This document shows, in pieces, positions 53,322 through 63,356 of a stretch of DNA of 64,000 bases. Position 1 is the stretch's first letter. Every line of letters starts with the position of its first letter. The notes beneath the pieces are model-generated. The model was not told the origin of the DNA and ran no database searches. It saw nothing but the letters and a program-made list of their open reading frames with translations. Location: positions 248,001 to 312,000 of the forward strand of contig NZ_JAGYIM010000011.1 of the NCBI RefSeq assembly GCF_018402695.1, read 5' to 3'. The position numbers were made by a program, and so were the translations under genes. This DNA is from Arsukibacterium sp. (lineage in GTDB: Bacteria; Pseudomonadota; Gammaproteobacteria; Enterobacterales; Alteromonadaceae).

Positions 53322-53738
53322 ATGAGAAAACATCCGTTAGGTTTAAAAAAACAACAAGGTGTATCGCTGTTGGAAGTGCTCGTTTCAGTGTTAGTGCTGG
53401 GCATTGGCCTGTTAGGGGTTGCAGCGCTACAAACATCCAGCATGCGCAATACCAACAGCTCACTGGAGCGCACTATGGCCGTCATTTTAACCGATACGCT
53501 TGCTGAATTGCTAAGAGCCAATCCCGAGCAGGCCCGGCTGGGTAATTATGCTTTTAGTGACTGTGTCGGCAGCACAGATCTTGGCACCGCGGGTTGGGTA
53601 CTGGACGTAAAAGCCGCCACCCGGCAGGATGCCTGTCCGGTAGTAAGCTGGGATGAAGATCGCTATACCGTGACGATCAGCTGGGGTGACGAACGGTTAG
53701 ATGCTGAGAATGAAATAGTAACGCAGGTAATGCCATGA
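53322..53738 (+). CDS. pilV: Minor pilin PilV
   Basis: 138 residues with prepilin site KKQQG/VSLLEVLVSVLVLGIGLLG, then a short C-terminal domain. Glu5 is present. The start 53322 has AAGGTG upstream; a longer frame from 53280 overlaps fimU and is not needed. The stop overlaps the pilW start (ATGA). PilV is the GspI-like member of the tip complex in type IV pili. Confidence 0.88.
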   Translation: MRKHPLGLKKQQGVSLLEVLVSVLVLGIGLLGVAALQTSSMRNTNSSLERTMAVILTDTLAELLRANPEQARLGNYAFSDCVGSTDLGTAGWVLDVKAATRQDACPVVSWDEDRYTVTISWGDERLDAENEIVTQVMP

Positions 53739-54715
53739 AAATTAAGCAGCAGGGTTTTTCACTGGTTGAATTAATGATCGCCATGGTGCTGGGTTTACTG
53801 GTGCTGGGTGGGGTAATTGGGGTTTTTATTGCCAATCAGGCGACTAGTCGGGCCAATATGGCGTTAAGTGAACTGCAAAATACCGCCAGACTGAGTTTTC
53901 AGTTAATGTCGCAGGATATTCGCAATGCGGGTTTCTCTGGTTGCAATAACTCCCCCTGGGCGGCCAATATTATCGCAATCGATGGGGTGCGGCCGGCCTG
54001 GGCAGACTGGCGTAATGGTTCAGGTATTTTTGGCATGGCAGCGCCAGCACCGGCTATTAACGGTCTGGCACCCAAAAATGATACTCAGGCATTACGGGTT
54101 ATGTTCGCCGCTGGCAACAGTAACTCAATCAGTAATTATGATGGCTCCACCTTTATACTAAATGCTAACTCGGTGGTTGATGCCGGTGAGATAGCCATCG
54201 CCTGTGATGAAAATGCCGCCAGTATTTTTCAGGTAACGACTGCAGTCGGAGATACGATAACCCATGCTTTAGGCGGCTTAAATGCAGATACTAATCTGGG
54301 TTTCATTTCCCCTTGGGTTCCCGGGACTGCTCCAACCCGGGGCTTTACTAACAACGCTATGCTTATGCGCTTTGAATCAATAGCCTGGTTTGTTGCGCCG
54401 AGCCAGGATGACGGTGCTGTCCATTCGTTATACCGGGCATCGTTAATAGGTGATACTCAGGTGAGTGAAGAAGTGCTGTTTGGGGTAGATGATATGCAAA
54501 TGGCTTTTTTAAACGGGGTTACCATGAATTTTGAAACCGCGGCAGAGGTTACTGCTGGTAATAACTGGGGCCGGATTATCGCGGTAAATGTCACTGTGCA
54601 ACTTGATGATGCTGTAATGCGCGGGCTTGAAGTGCCCGACAATGTCCGAAATATCAGTTTTCTGGTGTCGCTCCGCAACAGGTTAGGGGGTAATGGTGCA
54701 CAAGTTATATTCTAA
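53735..54715 (+). CDS. pilW: Minor pilin PilW
   Basis: 326 residues; prepilin site KQQG/FSLVELMIAMVLGLLVLGG and a long C-terminal domain, the largest of the minor pilins (GspJ-like). Translationally coupled to pilV by an ATGA overlap, and its end overlaps the pilX start. It forms part of the tip initiation complex with PilV, PilX and PilY1 in Pseudomonas; same role inferred. Confidence 0.9.
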   Translation: MKIKQQGFSLVELMIAMVLGLLVLGGVIGVFIANQATSRANMALSELQNTARLSFQLMSQDIRNAGFSGCNNSPWAANIIAIDGVRPAWADWRNGSGIFGMAAPAPAINGLAPKNDTQALRVMFAAGNSNSISNYDGSTFILNANSVVDAGEIAIACDENAASIFQVTTAVGDTITHALGGLNADTNLGFISPWVPGTAPTRGFTNNAMLMRFESIAWFVAPSQDDGAVHSLYRASLIGDTQVSEEVLFGVDDMQMAFLNGVTMNFETAAEVTAGNNWGRIIAVNVTVQLDDAVMRGLEVPDNVRNISFLVSLRNRLGGNGAQVIF

Positions 54716-55211
54716 ACAACAAGGCGTCGCCTTAGTCGTCAGTTTACTGTTGCTGCTGGCGATAACATTGCTAGCTGTCAGTAATATGAAACGCACCACA
54801 GTGCAGGAACAAATGACCGGTAATTTGCATGACCGTCAGCTTGCCTTGCAGCAGGCGGAAGCTGCGTTATTGGTGGCAGAGCGCATATTAGAAAATGCGC
54901 CGCTGCCCGGTGGCCCGGTGGCGCTGATTAATAACGCCGGGTTTTATGATATTCCTGATCCGGCTCAGGCTGATCGTTGGGCGCCGGGTGTACCGGTAAC
55001 CTGGTTAGGTGCACCACCAATGAATACCGGGTTGGCTAATCCGGCTAATTATATTGTTGAATATATGGGTGACTGGGCATTCCCACCCAACTGCGATAGG
55101 GCTACCACGCCACCGGTAGGGTGCTTACAACCGACTTTCCGGATTACCGCCCGGGTTCCGGCAACACCGGGCCGGGCTGAAGTAACCTTACAAACTATCT
55201 GGCGTCGCTGA
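54693..55211 (+). CDS. pilX: Minor pilin PilX
   Basis: 172 residues with a processing site KQQG/VALVVSLLLLLAITLLAV; position 5 is Val, not Glu, as is typical of the GspK-like PilX. It links to PilY1 at the pilus tip. AGGGGG precedes the ATG, which overlaps the pilW end by 23 bp. pilY1 follows after 10 bp. Confidence 0.9.
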   Translation: MVHKLYSKQQGVALVVSLLLLLAITLLAVSNMKRTTVQEQMTGNLHDRQLALQQAEAALLVAERILENAPLPGGPVALINNAGFYDIPDPAQADRWAPGVPVTWLGAPPMNTGLANPANYIVEYMGDWAFPPNCDRATTPPVGCLQPTFRITARVPATPGRAEVTLQTIWRR

Positions 55212-55221
55212 GGAAGTAACT

Positions 55222-58200
55222 ATGAAATCATTAAGCTCAAAAATGCTGCCAGTTAAGTTTACATTTGTGGCCAGTATGTTATTTGGCTCTGCAGTAGCCC
55301 ATGCGGCAATTGAAATTGCCCAAACGCCACTGCAAACAGGCAGCTCAGTGCCGCCGAATATTATGTTTATTATTGATGATTCAGGTTCAATGCATTTTGA
55401 GCTATTACCTGATGAAGCAATTTTAGCTAGTGCCCGCTATATATTCCCCAGGACAGATGACGTTTACGGTTCTAGTGATTATGACAACAGAGTCCCTACT
55501 GTGCAGGATGGCCAGCCTTATAACGCTTTTGCCCGCTCGGCCCAGATGAATAAAAGTTATTACGACCCAAGTGTTACCTATAAACCCTGGGTCAAAGCAG
55601 ACGGCACCACCATGCCGAATGCCACACCAACTTGTGCCTGGCATAATCCTATGCAGACAGGTAGCTGCCCGTCTGGCGATGTTAATTCTAATGCCCGTAA
55701 TCTGACTGTCACTAATAACAATTACAACGGAAGTCGCTGGGTGCGTTGTACCAGCAGTACCGGCGGATGTACTGTAGAGAGTTCTGAAACAAATAGAAAC
55801 TTCTGGCCGGCAACTTATTTTTATCATAATGGCGGCGGGGACTGGGTTTGGGATAACTACACTAAGGTTGAAATTAAGCCTGCAATTGCCAGCTATAGTG
55901 GTCATGGCCGGGCCAGCAGGACCGATTGTACTGCTGGCTCATGTACCTACAGCCAGGAAATTCAGAACTTTGCCAACTGGTATACCTATCATCGTTCACG
56001 GATTTTAACCAGCCGGGCGGGCATAGGCCGGGCTTTTGTTGGCCAGTCAGAAAAAATGCGGGTAGGTTTTGGCGCGTTGAATAAAGGTAATTCCACCATA
56101 GACGGCGCCGCTGACACCAAGGTGATAGTGCGTGGTGTGCGGGAATTTAAAGATAGTGCTAAGTCAAATTTTTATACTGATTTATATAATCGAGACATCC
56201 CGGCTGCCGGCACGCCATTAGTTACGGCATTAGATGCTGCTGGGAAATATTATTCGAGAACCGATAGTCAAGGCCCCTGGGGAGTTAATCCGGGTTCAGG
56301 CAGTGAAGCACCAGTTGATCATATTTCCTGTCGGCAAAGCTTTACTATCCTTATGACCGATGGCTACTGGTCGGATGGTGATACAGTGTCAGGGGTTGGT
56401 AATCAGGACGGCAATGCTGGAAGTACCATCCTCCGGCCGGAAGGGGATACCGGTGCTGACTACACTTACGCTCCGGTAGCGCCATTTAGCGATGGCTATA
56501 GCACAACGCTGGCTGACGTTGCTATGAAATACTGGAAAAAAGATTTACGTACTGATTTAGATAACCGGGTACCGTCCAGCACAATTAACCCGGCATTCTG
56601 GCAGCATATGGTAACCTTTGGTGTAGGTTTAGGTGTTATTGGTAATGAAGAACCGGATGATGCCTTTGCTGCAATTAATAGTGGTGCCACTATAAGTTGG
56701 TCTAGTCCATTTTCAGGCACAACAGCCGAAAAGAATCGAGCCAAAATTGACGACCTGCTACATGCTTCTGTTAATGGTCGTGGCGGTTTTTTTACTGCCG
56801 ACAAACCGGATGATTTTGCCTTGAAACTTGAGCGAACGCTTACTGCGATCATTGACCGCGTTGCATCAGCCTCGAACCTCGCTGGCACCACCACCTCGAT
56901 GCAAGCCGATAATTTTGTTTATCAGGGTAGCTTTAATTCTGGTGAATGGAGTGGCTCACTTAAATCATTTAATATTGATGATGTAAATACCCCGGTATGG
57001 CAGTCGAACTTTCCTGTCTGGAATAGTCGTAAAATCCTGTTTGGCAAGACCAGCGGACTGGCCGCCGAGTTTACGCCAACAAATGTTAATGCTGATGGTA
57101 GTGCCAATGCCTTACGTGGCAAAGATGACCTGATTGATTATCTGCGTGGTGATCAAGAGCTGGAAGCAGGAGACAGCGCCCAGTTTCGCCGGCGGGTAAG
57201 TTTACTGGGCGATATTGCGAATTCGTCGCCGCTATATGTTGAGGCGCCGGTAAATCGCAATTATCAACGCTATAACTGGGATGGTGCCAGCAGTTACCGG
57301 ACATTTTTAACCAGCAATGCTGAGCGGGAACCAGTAGTATATGTGGGTGCAAATGACGGTATGTTGCATGCGTTTAACGGCACTAACGGCACTGAGATTA
57401 TGGCGTATATTCCACGCCAGATTCTGACTGAAGAGGCTGATCTGGAATCTTATGCGGATCCTGAATATCAGCACAAATATTACGTTGATGGCTCATCAGT
57501 GGTATTTGATGCCTATATAGATAGCGCCTGGCGTTCCATATTAGTGGGTTCATTAGGCCGGGGTGGCGACAGTTTATTTGCCATTGATGTTACTGACCCT
57601 GGTGCATTAGCATCTACAACTGCGGTTGATAAAGTGCGCTGGGATAAACGTTTTCCTGAGCTTGGAATCACCACTAATAAACCGGTTGTGGCCCGGCTGA
57701 ACAACGGTAAATGGGTCATAGTGGCAGGCTATGGTTACAACAACAGCACTAATAAAGCCGGTTTGTTGGTCATTGATCTTGCCAATGGCGAAGTGTTGAA
57801 AAGGCTGGAAACAACCAGTGACTCTCCGAACGGCTTAGGTCAGGTAGAAGGCTGGGATGCCACCGGCGATGGTAATACCGACTGGTTCTTTGCTGGCGAT
57901 ATTATGGGTAATATCTGGAAATTTGATTTATCTTCGACAAATACTTCAGACTGGGGCGTAGCCTACAGTGGCGAGCCGTTATTTACGGCGACTGATGCGG
58001 CAGGGGATGCTCAGGCAATAACCGGCGGTATCTCGTTGTCTGCGCAACCGGAAACCGGCCATTTATGGATATTCTTTGGCACCGGCAAAATGTTATCCAG
58101 TGAAGACCCATTGCTAAGTGATCCTAACAGCTGGTATGGCATACGTGATGGCGTGGTAATTAATGGTAGAGCAGATTTAAAGCCACGCGATATTATTGCG

Positions 58201-58662
58201 CAGGAAGATAATGCCCGGGTGATTGAACCTGGTGCACCCTATGATATGTTAGGCCTGCGCGGCTGGTATATCGATTTAGGTGATGCCAGGGAGCGGATAG
58301 TTAACCGGCCACAGCTGGTGGGCAATAGCTTAGTGATAAATACTATTACTCCGGGTGACAACGATTGTAACCCGCAAGGCAGTGGCTGGGTTATGTCAGT
58401 CAGCCCCTATACCGGCAGTCGCCTAAGTTATTTATTCTTCGACCGCAATAATGATGGTGTTGTCGATAGCGAAGACGGGTTAACGGTAGATGATGAAGTG
58501 GTTCCGGTAACCGCAGTCCGCTTCGATGGTATGCCCAGTGAACCAGTCTTTTTTGAAGACAAAATGGTTGTTGGTTTAGCCGATACCCGGATTGCTGATG
58601 TAACGGTAGCACCAGAAGTACTGCGGGGCCGGGTATCCTGGCGCGAACTAACTAATCAATGA
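55222..58662 (+). CDS. pilY1: Pilus tip adhesin/mechanosensor PilY1
   Basis: 1146 residues with a signal peptide ([11 protein letters not shown]). The N-terminal VWA-like domain begins with [11 protein letters not shown] (MIDAS-type, 48-57). The C-terminal part is a PilY1 beta-propeller with [13 protein letters not shown] and a calcium loop D-x-T-x-DGNTD near residues 879-887, followed by a W residue in NIWKFDL, and a later DxNxDGxxD (DRNNDGVVD) near 1073. It controls pilus extension and surface sensing in Pseudomonas. The gene overlaps pilE by 4 bp. Confidence 0.93.
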   Translation: MKSLSSKMLPVKFTFVASMLFGSAVAHAAIEIAQTPLQTGSSVPPNIMFIIDDSGSMHFELLPDEAILASARYIFPRTDDVYGSSDYDNRVPTVQDGQPYNAFARSAQMNKSYYDPSVTYKPWVKADGTTMPNATPTCAWHNPMQTGSCPSGDVNSNARNLTVTNNNYNGSRWVRCTSSTGGCTVESSETNRNFWPATYFYHNGGGDWVWDNYTKVEIKPAIASYSGHGRASRTDCTAGSCTYSQEIQNFANWYTYHRSRILTSRAGIGRAFVGQSEKMRVGFGALNKGNSTIDGAADTKVIVRGVREFKDSAKSNFYTDLYNRDIPAAGTPLVTALDAAGKYYSRTDSQGPWGVNPGSGSEAPVDHISCRQSFTILMTDGYWSDGDTVSGVGNQDGNAGSTILRPEGDTGADYTYAPVAPFSDGYSTTLADVAMKYWKKDLRTDLDNRVPSSTINPAFWQHMVTFGVGLGVIGNEEPDDAFAAINSGATISWSSPFSGTTAEKNRAKIDDLLHASVNGRGGFFTADKPDDFALKLERTLTAIIDRVASASNLAGTTTSMQADNFVYQGSFNSGEWSGSLKSFNIDDVNTPVWQSNFPVWNSRKILFGKTSGLAAEFTPTNVNADGSANALRGKDDLIDYLRGDQELEAGDSAQFRRRVSLLGDIANSSPLYVEAPVNRNYQRYNWDGASSYRTFLTSNAEREPVVYVGANDGMLHAFNGTNGTEIMAYIPRQILTEEADLESYADPEYQHKYYVDGSSVVFDAYIDSAWRSILVGSLGRGGDSLFAIDVTDPGALASTTAVDKVRWDKRFPELGITTNKPVVARLNNGKWVIVAGYGYNNSTNKAGLLVIDLANGEVLKRLETTSDSPNGLGQVEGWDATGDGNTDWFFAGDIMGNIWKFDLSSTNTSDWGVAYSGEPLFTATDAAGDAQAITGGISLSAQPETGHLWIFFGTGKMLSSEDPLLSDPNSWYGIRDGVVINGRADLKPRDIIAQEDNARVIEPGAPYDMLGLRGWYIDLGDARERIVNRPQLVGNSLVINTITPGDNDCNPQGSGWVMSVSPYTGSRLSYLFFDRNNDGVVDSEDGLTVDDEVVPVTAVRFDGMPSEPVFFEDKMVVGLADTRIADVTVAPEVLRGRVSWRELTNQ

Positions 58663-59078
58663 GTCGTATTATGAAAAAACAACAACAAGGTATTACCCTG
58701 ATAGAATTAATGGTGGTGGTGGCGATAGTGGGTATTCTCGCTGCTATAGCCTATCCGTCTTATCAGGCCTATGTGCAGCGCACTAATCGCGCTGCGGCAG
58801 CTGCCTGCCTGATGGAACAAGCGCAGTTTATGGAGCGTGGTTATACCGCGGCCTTTTCTTATGACGGTATCGTGATGCCCGCAATGCAATGTATGGATGA
58901 TGTAGACAATCGTTATACGTTTAGCCTGACAGGCGTTGCTGATCGTACTTTTATCCTTAGCGCTGTTCCTACTGGCGCTCAGGCAGACGATGGTTGCGGT
59001 ACCCTAACCCTTAACCAGGCAGGGCGCCGGGGGGCCAATGGCGGTTTCGCAGTGGCTGATGTCCAGCGTTGTTGGTAA
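58659..59078 (+). CDS. pilE: Minor pilin PilE
   Basis: 139 residues; prepilin site [26 protein letters not shown] with Glu5, and a short C-terminal domain with two Cys (ACLMEQAQF... and the last residues VQRCW) that may form the usual disulfide D-region. It overlaps the pilY1 stop by 4 bp and ends the first minor-pilin operon. No clear terminator follows; the 77-bp gap to the next cluster shows only an A/T-rich stretch. Confidence 0.9.
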   Translation: MSRIMKKQQQGITLIELMVVVAIVGILAAIAYPSYQAYVQRTNRAAAAACLMEQAQFMERGYTAAFSYDGIVMPAMQCMDDVDNRYTFSLTGVADRTFILSAVPTGAQADDGCGTLTLNQAGRRGANGGFAVADVQRCW

Positions 59079-59155
59079 ATAAACTGATTAAAATTTGATC
59101 TTTTGAAATATTGTTGTAACTTTATAGTTAAGTAAATTAGCTATGGCATACGGAT

Positions 59156-59659
59156 ATGCAGTTACAACGCGGCTTGAGTCTGCTGGAAGTTTTAATCACC
59201 CTACTGATTTTAAAACTGGGTTTGCTTGGCGTATTGGCCGGGCAAACGCTTGCTTTACAATATGTTATTGACGCCACTCAACGAACCACCGCTGTCGCGC
59301 TCAGTGCGACATTAGTGCAGGAGCTTGCGGCCACGCTTAATAACCACCCCCCTTTTACGCTGGAACTTAACTCTGACAGCCTGGCTGAGCTACCTGATTG
59401 CTCCGCTGACGTCTTATGCTCAGCTACCGAACTTCGCGATTATCAGCTGGGGCGCTGGCAGCAACTGTGGCAGAACAGCCTGGCATCCGGGGCCGCGGCG
59501 CCTTTATTTGCGCCGCAATTTTGTCTGCAGTTTGCTGATGATAACCTGCAGTTACAGGCCGGCTGGCAACAACGGGCCAATGCAGATAGTGCGGCGAGCA
59601 TTGGTTGTGAACCCGGGGCGGGACGCTCTGGCCTGGCGCTAACAGCACGGGTTCCCTGA
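59156..59659 (+). CDS. Second PilV-like minor pilin
   Basis: 167 residues; processing site QRG/LSLLEVLITLLILKLGLLG, with Glu5. A Lys lies inside the N-terminal hydrophobic helix (LLILKLGLLG), where the first PilV has Gly (VLGIGLLG). It starts the second cluster 77 bp after the first pilE. The C-terminal domain differs greatly from pilV in the first operon, apart from a general Cys/Asp pattern. Two bases separate it from pilW-like gene. Confidence 0.8.
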   Translation: MQLQRGLSLLEVLITLLILKLGLLGVLAGQTLALQYVIDATQRTTAVALSATLVQELAATLNNHPPFTLELNSDSLAELPDCSADVLCSATELRDYQLGRWQQLWQNSLASGAAAPLFAPQFCLQFADDNLQLQAGWQQRANADSAASIGCEPGAGRSGLALTARVP

Positions 59660-59661
59660 AG

Positions 59662-60612
59662 ATGGCTAGTCGCGGCTTTTCTCTGGTAGAACTGTTAATT
59701 GCCATGGTGCTGGGGTTGTTACTGCTGGGTTTTACGGTCCAGATTTTTGCCAGCCTGACAGCATCGTCGCGGCAAAGTCAGCAGTTGGCACAATTACAAC
59801 AGAATGGTCAGCTGGCGCTTAACCTGTTACATAACGAATTACAGAATACCGGGTTTTGGGGTGGGGTTAGCCTGAGTGATGTTAGCGGTGCAGCGGTTGA
59901 TATTGCACCACCAGCACCTGACTGCGTTGAGGACGGTATCGACAGTGGCAGTTTTCCGGCTGCAGGTGCAGTGTTTGCCAGCTTGTATGCCAAAGTTGCA
60001 GCCCCCGGTCGTCAGCTGAATTGTCTGACAGCACTGGCCCCTGACAGCGAAATACTGCAGTTGAAACGGGCAATGGGTCTGGCGGTTAGCCGGGATGAAC
60101 TGCGACCCAATCGGTTTTACCTGGCGCCCGACTGGCAGCAGAGCCGTTTTATCAATCAGGACAGCGCAGGTCTTGCTGCTGACAGCGTATTTTATCCTTA
60201 TCAGCATTTAGTATTTTATATTAAGAATCAGCGTGTTGATGACCAGATGGTACCGGTATTAATGCGTAAGAGACTGGTGCGTTCGGCCAGTGGTGCCGCC
60301 AGGATAGCGACAGACTCGGTGATTGATGGTGTTGAGCGGCTGCATTTTGAATTTGGCATCGATACCAATCTTGATGGCCGACTGAACTATATGTTGCCTA
60401 CCGCGCAAATGAGCGACGAGCACTGGCAACAACAACGTGGTCATATTGTCAGTATCCGGTTTTATATTTTGTTGCGCAGTACCGTGCCCGATCCGCAATA
60501 TATTAACCAGCTGACGTATCAGATGGGGGCCAGCCGCTTTGAGGCTCCTGATGATCACTACCGGCGTTTGATGCTGGCCGGCAGTGTCTACTTTAATAAT
60601 GCCACCTTTTAG
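59662..60612 (+). CDS. Second PilW-like minor pilin
   Basis: 316 residues; processing site SRG/FSLVELLIAMVLGLLLLGF with Glu5, and the long PilW-type C-terminal domain (LQNTGFWGGVSLSDV..., similar in plan to IRNAGFSGCNN in the first PilW). It follows pilV-like gene after two bases. A short gap of 87 bp precedes the pilX-like gene. Confidence 0.82.
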   Translation: MASRGFSLVELLIAMVLGLLLLGFTVQIFASLTASSRQSQQLAQLQQNGQLALNLLHNELQNTGFWGGVSLSDVSGAAVDIAPPAPDCVEDGIDSGSFPAAGAVFASLYAKVAAPGRQLNCLTALAPDSEILQLKRAMGLAVSRDELRPNRFYLAPDWQQSRFINQDSAGLAADSVFYPYQHLVFYIKNQRVDDQMVPVLMRKRLVRSASGAARIATDSVIDGVERLHFEFGIDTNLDGRLNYMLPTAQMSDEHWQQQRGHIVSIRFYILLRSTVPDPQYINQLTYQMGASRFEAPDDHYRRLMLAGSVYFNNATF

Positions 60613-60699
60613 CGACAACAAAGTGGGGCAGGCCATTCTTTAACAAACGAAGCGCAGTTACTTCAATTACATAAATACTACCTGAAACAGGGAGGTTGT

Positions 60700-61083
60700 A
60701 TGCGACAGAGCGGTATGGCGCTGATAAGCGCTTTAATATTTCTGCTGGTCATGTTGTTAATTGTCAGTGCAAATTTATTTATCAGCCAAATGAGTATGAA
60801 ATCGGCGCAGGCTGCGCAGCGACAACTGCTGTTTGAGCAACGGGCGTTAGCGTTGCACCTGAACTCGGTGAGTGACGCTACCAGTACCAGCAGTGAGGCT
60901 GATTTTACTATTATAAGCCGCTGCCCGGCCAGTTATGCCGTCTGGTCTGACTCACTGATAAAATGTGACCTGCTAACGCTGGCGACCAGCCTGCTGTCTG
61001 ATGACAGCCGTTTTGCTGCCAGCTACAGCAGTATGTTAGTGCGTCAGCAACTTATCGATGGCGAGGTGCTGGATGCGGAGTAA
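60700..61083 (+). CDS. Second PilX-like minor pilin (short)
   Basis: 127 residues; start MRQSG/MALISALIFLLVMLLIVS, with Leu/Ile at the Glu5 position, as in PilX. It is 45 residues shorter than the first PilX, and its C-terminal domain is reduced. GGAGG precedes the ATG. Its stop codon lies inside the next gene, which starts 11 bp earlier. Confidence 0.7.
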   Translation: MRQSGMALISALIFLLVMLLIVSANLFISQMSMKSAQAAQRQLLFEQRALALHLNSVSDATSTSSEADFTIISRCPASYAVWSDSLIKCDLLTLATSLLSDDSRFAASYSSMLVRQQLIDGEVLDAE

Positions 61084-62251
61084 AAGATTAAAAAGTGAGG
61101 TGGAGTCAAAACCCAATACAGCTAATCCGCCGGGTCCGCTGGTAAAGTTTGGACCTTTAATCGCTTCATTGCTGCTGAGCATGCTGGCCGCTGCGGTGTT
61201 TTGTTTTAGTGTACTGGCAGCCACGCCTGAGTGCTGGCGTCAGCCGGCAGAGCCACGCGAATTGCAATTAAAAGCAAGCACGAGCTCCGGGCCGCTACAG
61301 CGGTTTTTGCATCATAACGACCGTGACGACGCTGGCCAGCTGGCTTTGTATCCACCTGACAGTTCGGTCGCGCTGGACGCATTGCACACCTGGCCCCTAC
61401 CGGACAGTTCAGGTGTGGCCGCTCCATTTTATGCCAGTCCTGAGCCGTTGGACAGTGACTATGACGGTATTGTTGACCAACTTATCAGTACTGACTTCAA
61501 AGGCCGGGTTTGGTTAACTCCTATTGCAGCCACCGGTTTTGGTGGATCGTGGCTATTGGCAGACTTAACGCACAGCGACTGGCGATTTATCGCAAGCGCC
61601 GGCGTTATCGACGTCAGGTTGCCGTTACCGCTTCGTCCGGATGGGGTGCCAAGCCGGCATAAAATCGTGCTGCTGATTGCCCGCAGTATCAGCAGCGGCG
61701 AAGATGCCCTGGTTGCAATGAAGATCCCCAACGTTTTTGCTGAGACCGCGCCAATAGACTTTGCTACGCTAGTTGACCGCACGCTGTTAACTGAAGACGA
61801 GCGGGAGACTGGTTTAAGTAACGCACAGTGGTTGGCGATAGTTGACAGTGCCGGTTGGTGGGTTCGGTTATCCGGCCAGCTTACTCAGCCTCCTAAAGTG
61901 GTTGGCGGGGTTATTTATAGCGCAGTGGCTACCAGCGACTTTAGCGCAGTTGCCTGCGCCGACCAAGCTGCTGAACACAGTTTGGTGGCAATGCAGTTGC
62001 ACAGCGCCGGCCTGGTTTATACCCAGCGTCGTTTTCGGCTGCTAAATGGTGAAGGGCAGTTAAAACTGCAACAACAAGCTGATGGCTCTGCTGCCCTGGT
62101 GTTAGATAATATTGAGGAACAACAGCTGGTTCTGGCTGACTTACGGATGATTTCGCCGGCCTGTCCGGATTGTACTGAACAGTTGCAGCTTGATCAGTTT
62201 CCGCGCTGGCTGAACCTGGCAACCTATCGCCAGGAAACAGGAGCTCACTGA
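61073..62251 (+). CDS. Mini-PilY1-like protein (propeller segment without VWA domain)
   Basis: 392 residues. A hydrophobic segment (about 29-50, [22 protein letters not shown]) acts as an anchor or signal. Residues 127-135 (DSDYDGIVD) form a DxDxDGxxD calcium loop, followed by [13 protein letters not shown]; this aligns with the calcium loop and NIWKF blade of PilY1 (DATGDGNTD...DIMGNIW). The large N-terminal VWA region of PilY1 is absent. Start 61073 has GAGG upstream and overlaps the pilX-like stop. It takes the pilY1 place in a second minor-pilin set. Confidence 0.7.
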   Translation: MRSKRLKSEVESKPNTANPPGPLVKFGPLIASLLLSMLAAAVFCFSVLAATPECWRQPAEPRELQLKASTSSGPLQRFLHHNDRDDAGQLALYPPDSSVALDALHTWPLPDSSGVAAPFYASPEPLDSDYDGIVDQLISTDFKGRVWLTPIAATGFGGSWLLADLTHSDWRFIASAGVIDVRLPLPLRPDGVPSRHKIVLLIARSISSGEDALVAMKIPNVFAETAPIDFATLVDRTLLTEDERETGLSNAQWLAIVDSAGWWVRLSGQLTQPPKVVGGVIYSAVATSDFSAVACADQAAEHSLVAMQLHSAGLVYTQRRFRLLNGEGQLKLQQQADGSAALVLDNIEEQQLVLADLRMISPACPDCTEQLQLDQFPRWLNLATYRQETGAH

Positions 62252-62703
62252 TGACCTTTGTGACAATTCGGCATAAGGTAATGACCCGGCGCGGGCTGCC
62301 AATTAGCCGGCAAGGTTTTACGTTAATTGAGCTGATGGTTGCAGTCGCAATTGTGGGCATACTCAGCGCTATTGCCTATCCCGCCTATCAGCAATATGTA
62401 CTAAAAACACATCGCGCCGAGGCCAGCCGGATACTGTTGAGTGCTGCGAATATTCAGGAGCAACAACTGGCAGATTATGGGCGCTACACCGATAACCTGA
62501 CGCTGCTGGGGACGCAAGCAGATGGCACTACTGCCAGTGGTCGCTACAAATTGCAGGTTATTCTGACTGATGCTAACAGCTTTGAGCTGACAGCGTTGGC
62601 ACAAGGGCCCCAAACTGCTGACCGGGACTGTCTGGTCTTTACGCTTGATCACACCGGCCGGCGCAATTACAGCCTGCCATCGTCGTTATTTTGCTGGGAT
62701 TAA
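62251..62703 (+). CDS. Second PilE-like minor pilin
   Basis: 150 residues; a 22-residue leader ends at [27 protein letters not shown], with Glu5. The C-terminal part includes YGRYTDNL and two Cys (DRDCLVF and LFCW) for the usual disulfide. It starts at ATG 62251 overlapping the stop of the preceding gene (TGATG); ATG 62281 is possible. It converges on and overlaps the FimT-like gene by 4 bp. Confidence 0.88.
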   Translation: MTFVTIRHKVMTRRGLPISRQGFTLIELMVAVAIVGILSAIAYPAYQQYVLKTHRAEASRILLSAANIQEQQLADYGRYTDNLTLLGTQADGTTASGRYKLQVILTDANSFELTALAQGPQTADRDCLVFTLDHTGRRNYSLPSSLFCWD

Positions 62704-63209
62704 TCCGGACAGGGTGCATGATGAAAGGTCAGGCGATTGCGACCGGCCTGGTTTAGCACTAGTTTGTAATGCCAGGTAAAGGAGGGTTGTGGGCAGTAAT
62801 AAAAGGTGCCATTTTCCAGTGCATTTAAACTGCCATCACGCCGAAACTGTAGCTGGCTGCGGTTATATTTTAACTGGTGTTGGCTGAATACCGGTGGTAT
62901 CTGCCGCAATATAAATTCAGTATCATTATGTGGATTTAGTAAACTTAGTACCAATGGATACGTGCGCCAGTCACTCTGGCATTCGGTGCCTGACAGCGGA
63001 CACAGTCTTACCGGCTGCTGACTGTTTGCTGCCTGGATCCTGGCATAACCGAGGTGGCGGCTAAACTGCTGCATATAACTTTCGGCCCGCTGCTTATTAA
63101 TCAGCTCTGCCATCGCCGGTAAGGCAATTTGCAGCAGAATAGCCATAATGGCCAGCCCTAATATTAATTCGAGTAAGGTAAGTCCTGACTGGGTCTGATG
63201 CCGCTTCAT
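62700..63209 (-). CDS. FimT/GspH-like minor pilin, opposite strand
   Basis: 169 residues; processing site [25 protein letters not shown], with Glu5, then a FimT/GspH-like C-terminal domain ([31 protein letters not shown]). The sequence reads on the minus strand, convergent with the second pilE; it may complete the second set of minor pilins. The region 63210-63356 beyond it has no gene; it holds the upstream region of this gene. Confidence 0.85.
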   Translation of the reverse strand: MKRHQTQSGLTLLELILGLAIMAILLQIALPAMAELINKQRAESYMQQFSRHLGYARIQAANSQQPVRLCPLSGTECQSDWRTYPLVLSLLNPHNDTEFILRQIPPVFSQHQLKYNRSQLQFRRDGSLNALENGTFYYCPQPSFTWHYKLVLNQAGRNRLTFHHAPCPD

Positions 63210-63356
63210 AACTGCACTCCTTGCAACTTTTAAAAAGTAACTAAAGTGTAGTAAATATATTTAAAAAGTGTATTTAAAAGTGCGTTTTGAGTTGGCGCCA
63301 GCGTAGGCTGGCGTCACTGTATAGGGTAAATCGCAGGCTGGCGGGTAAAACCCTGG

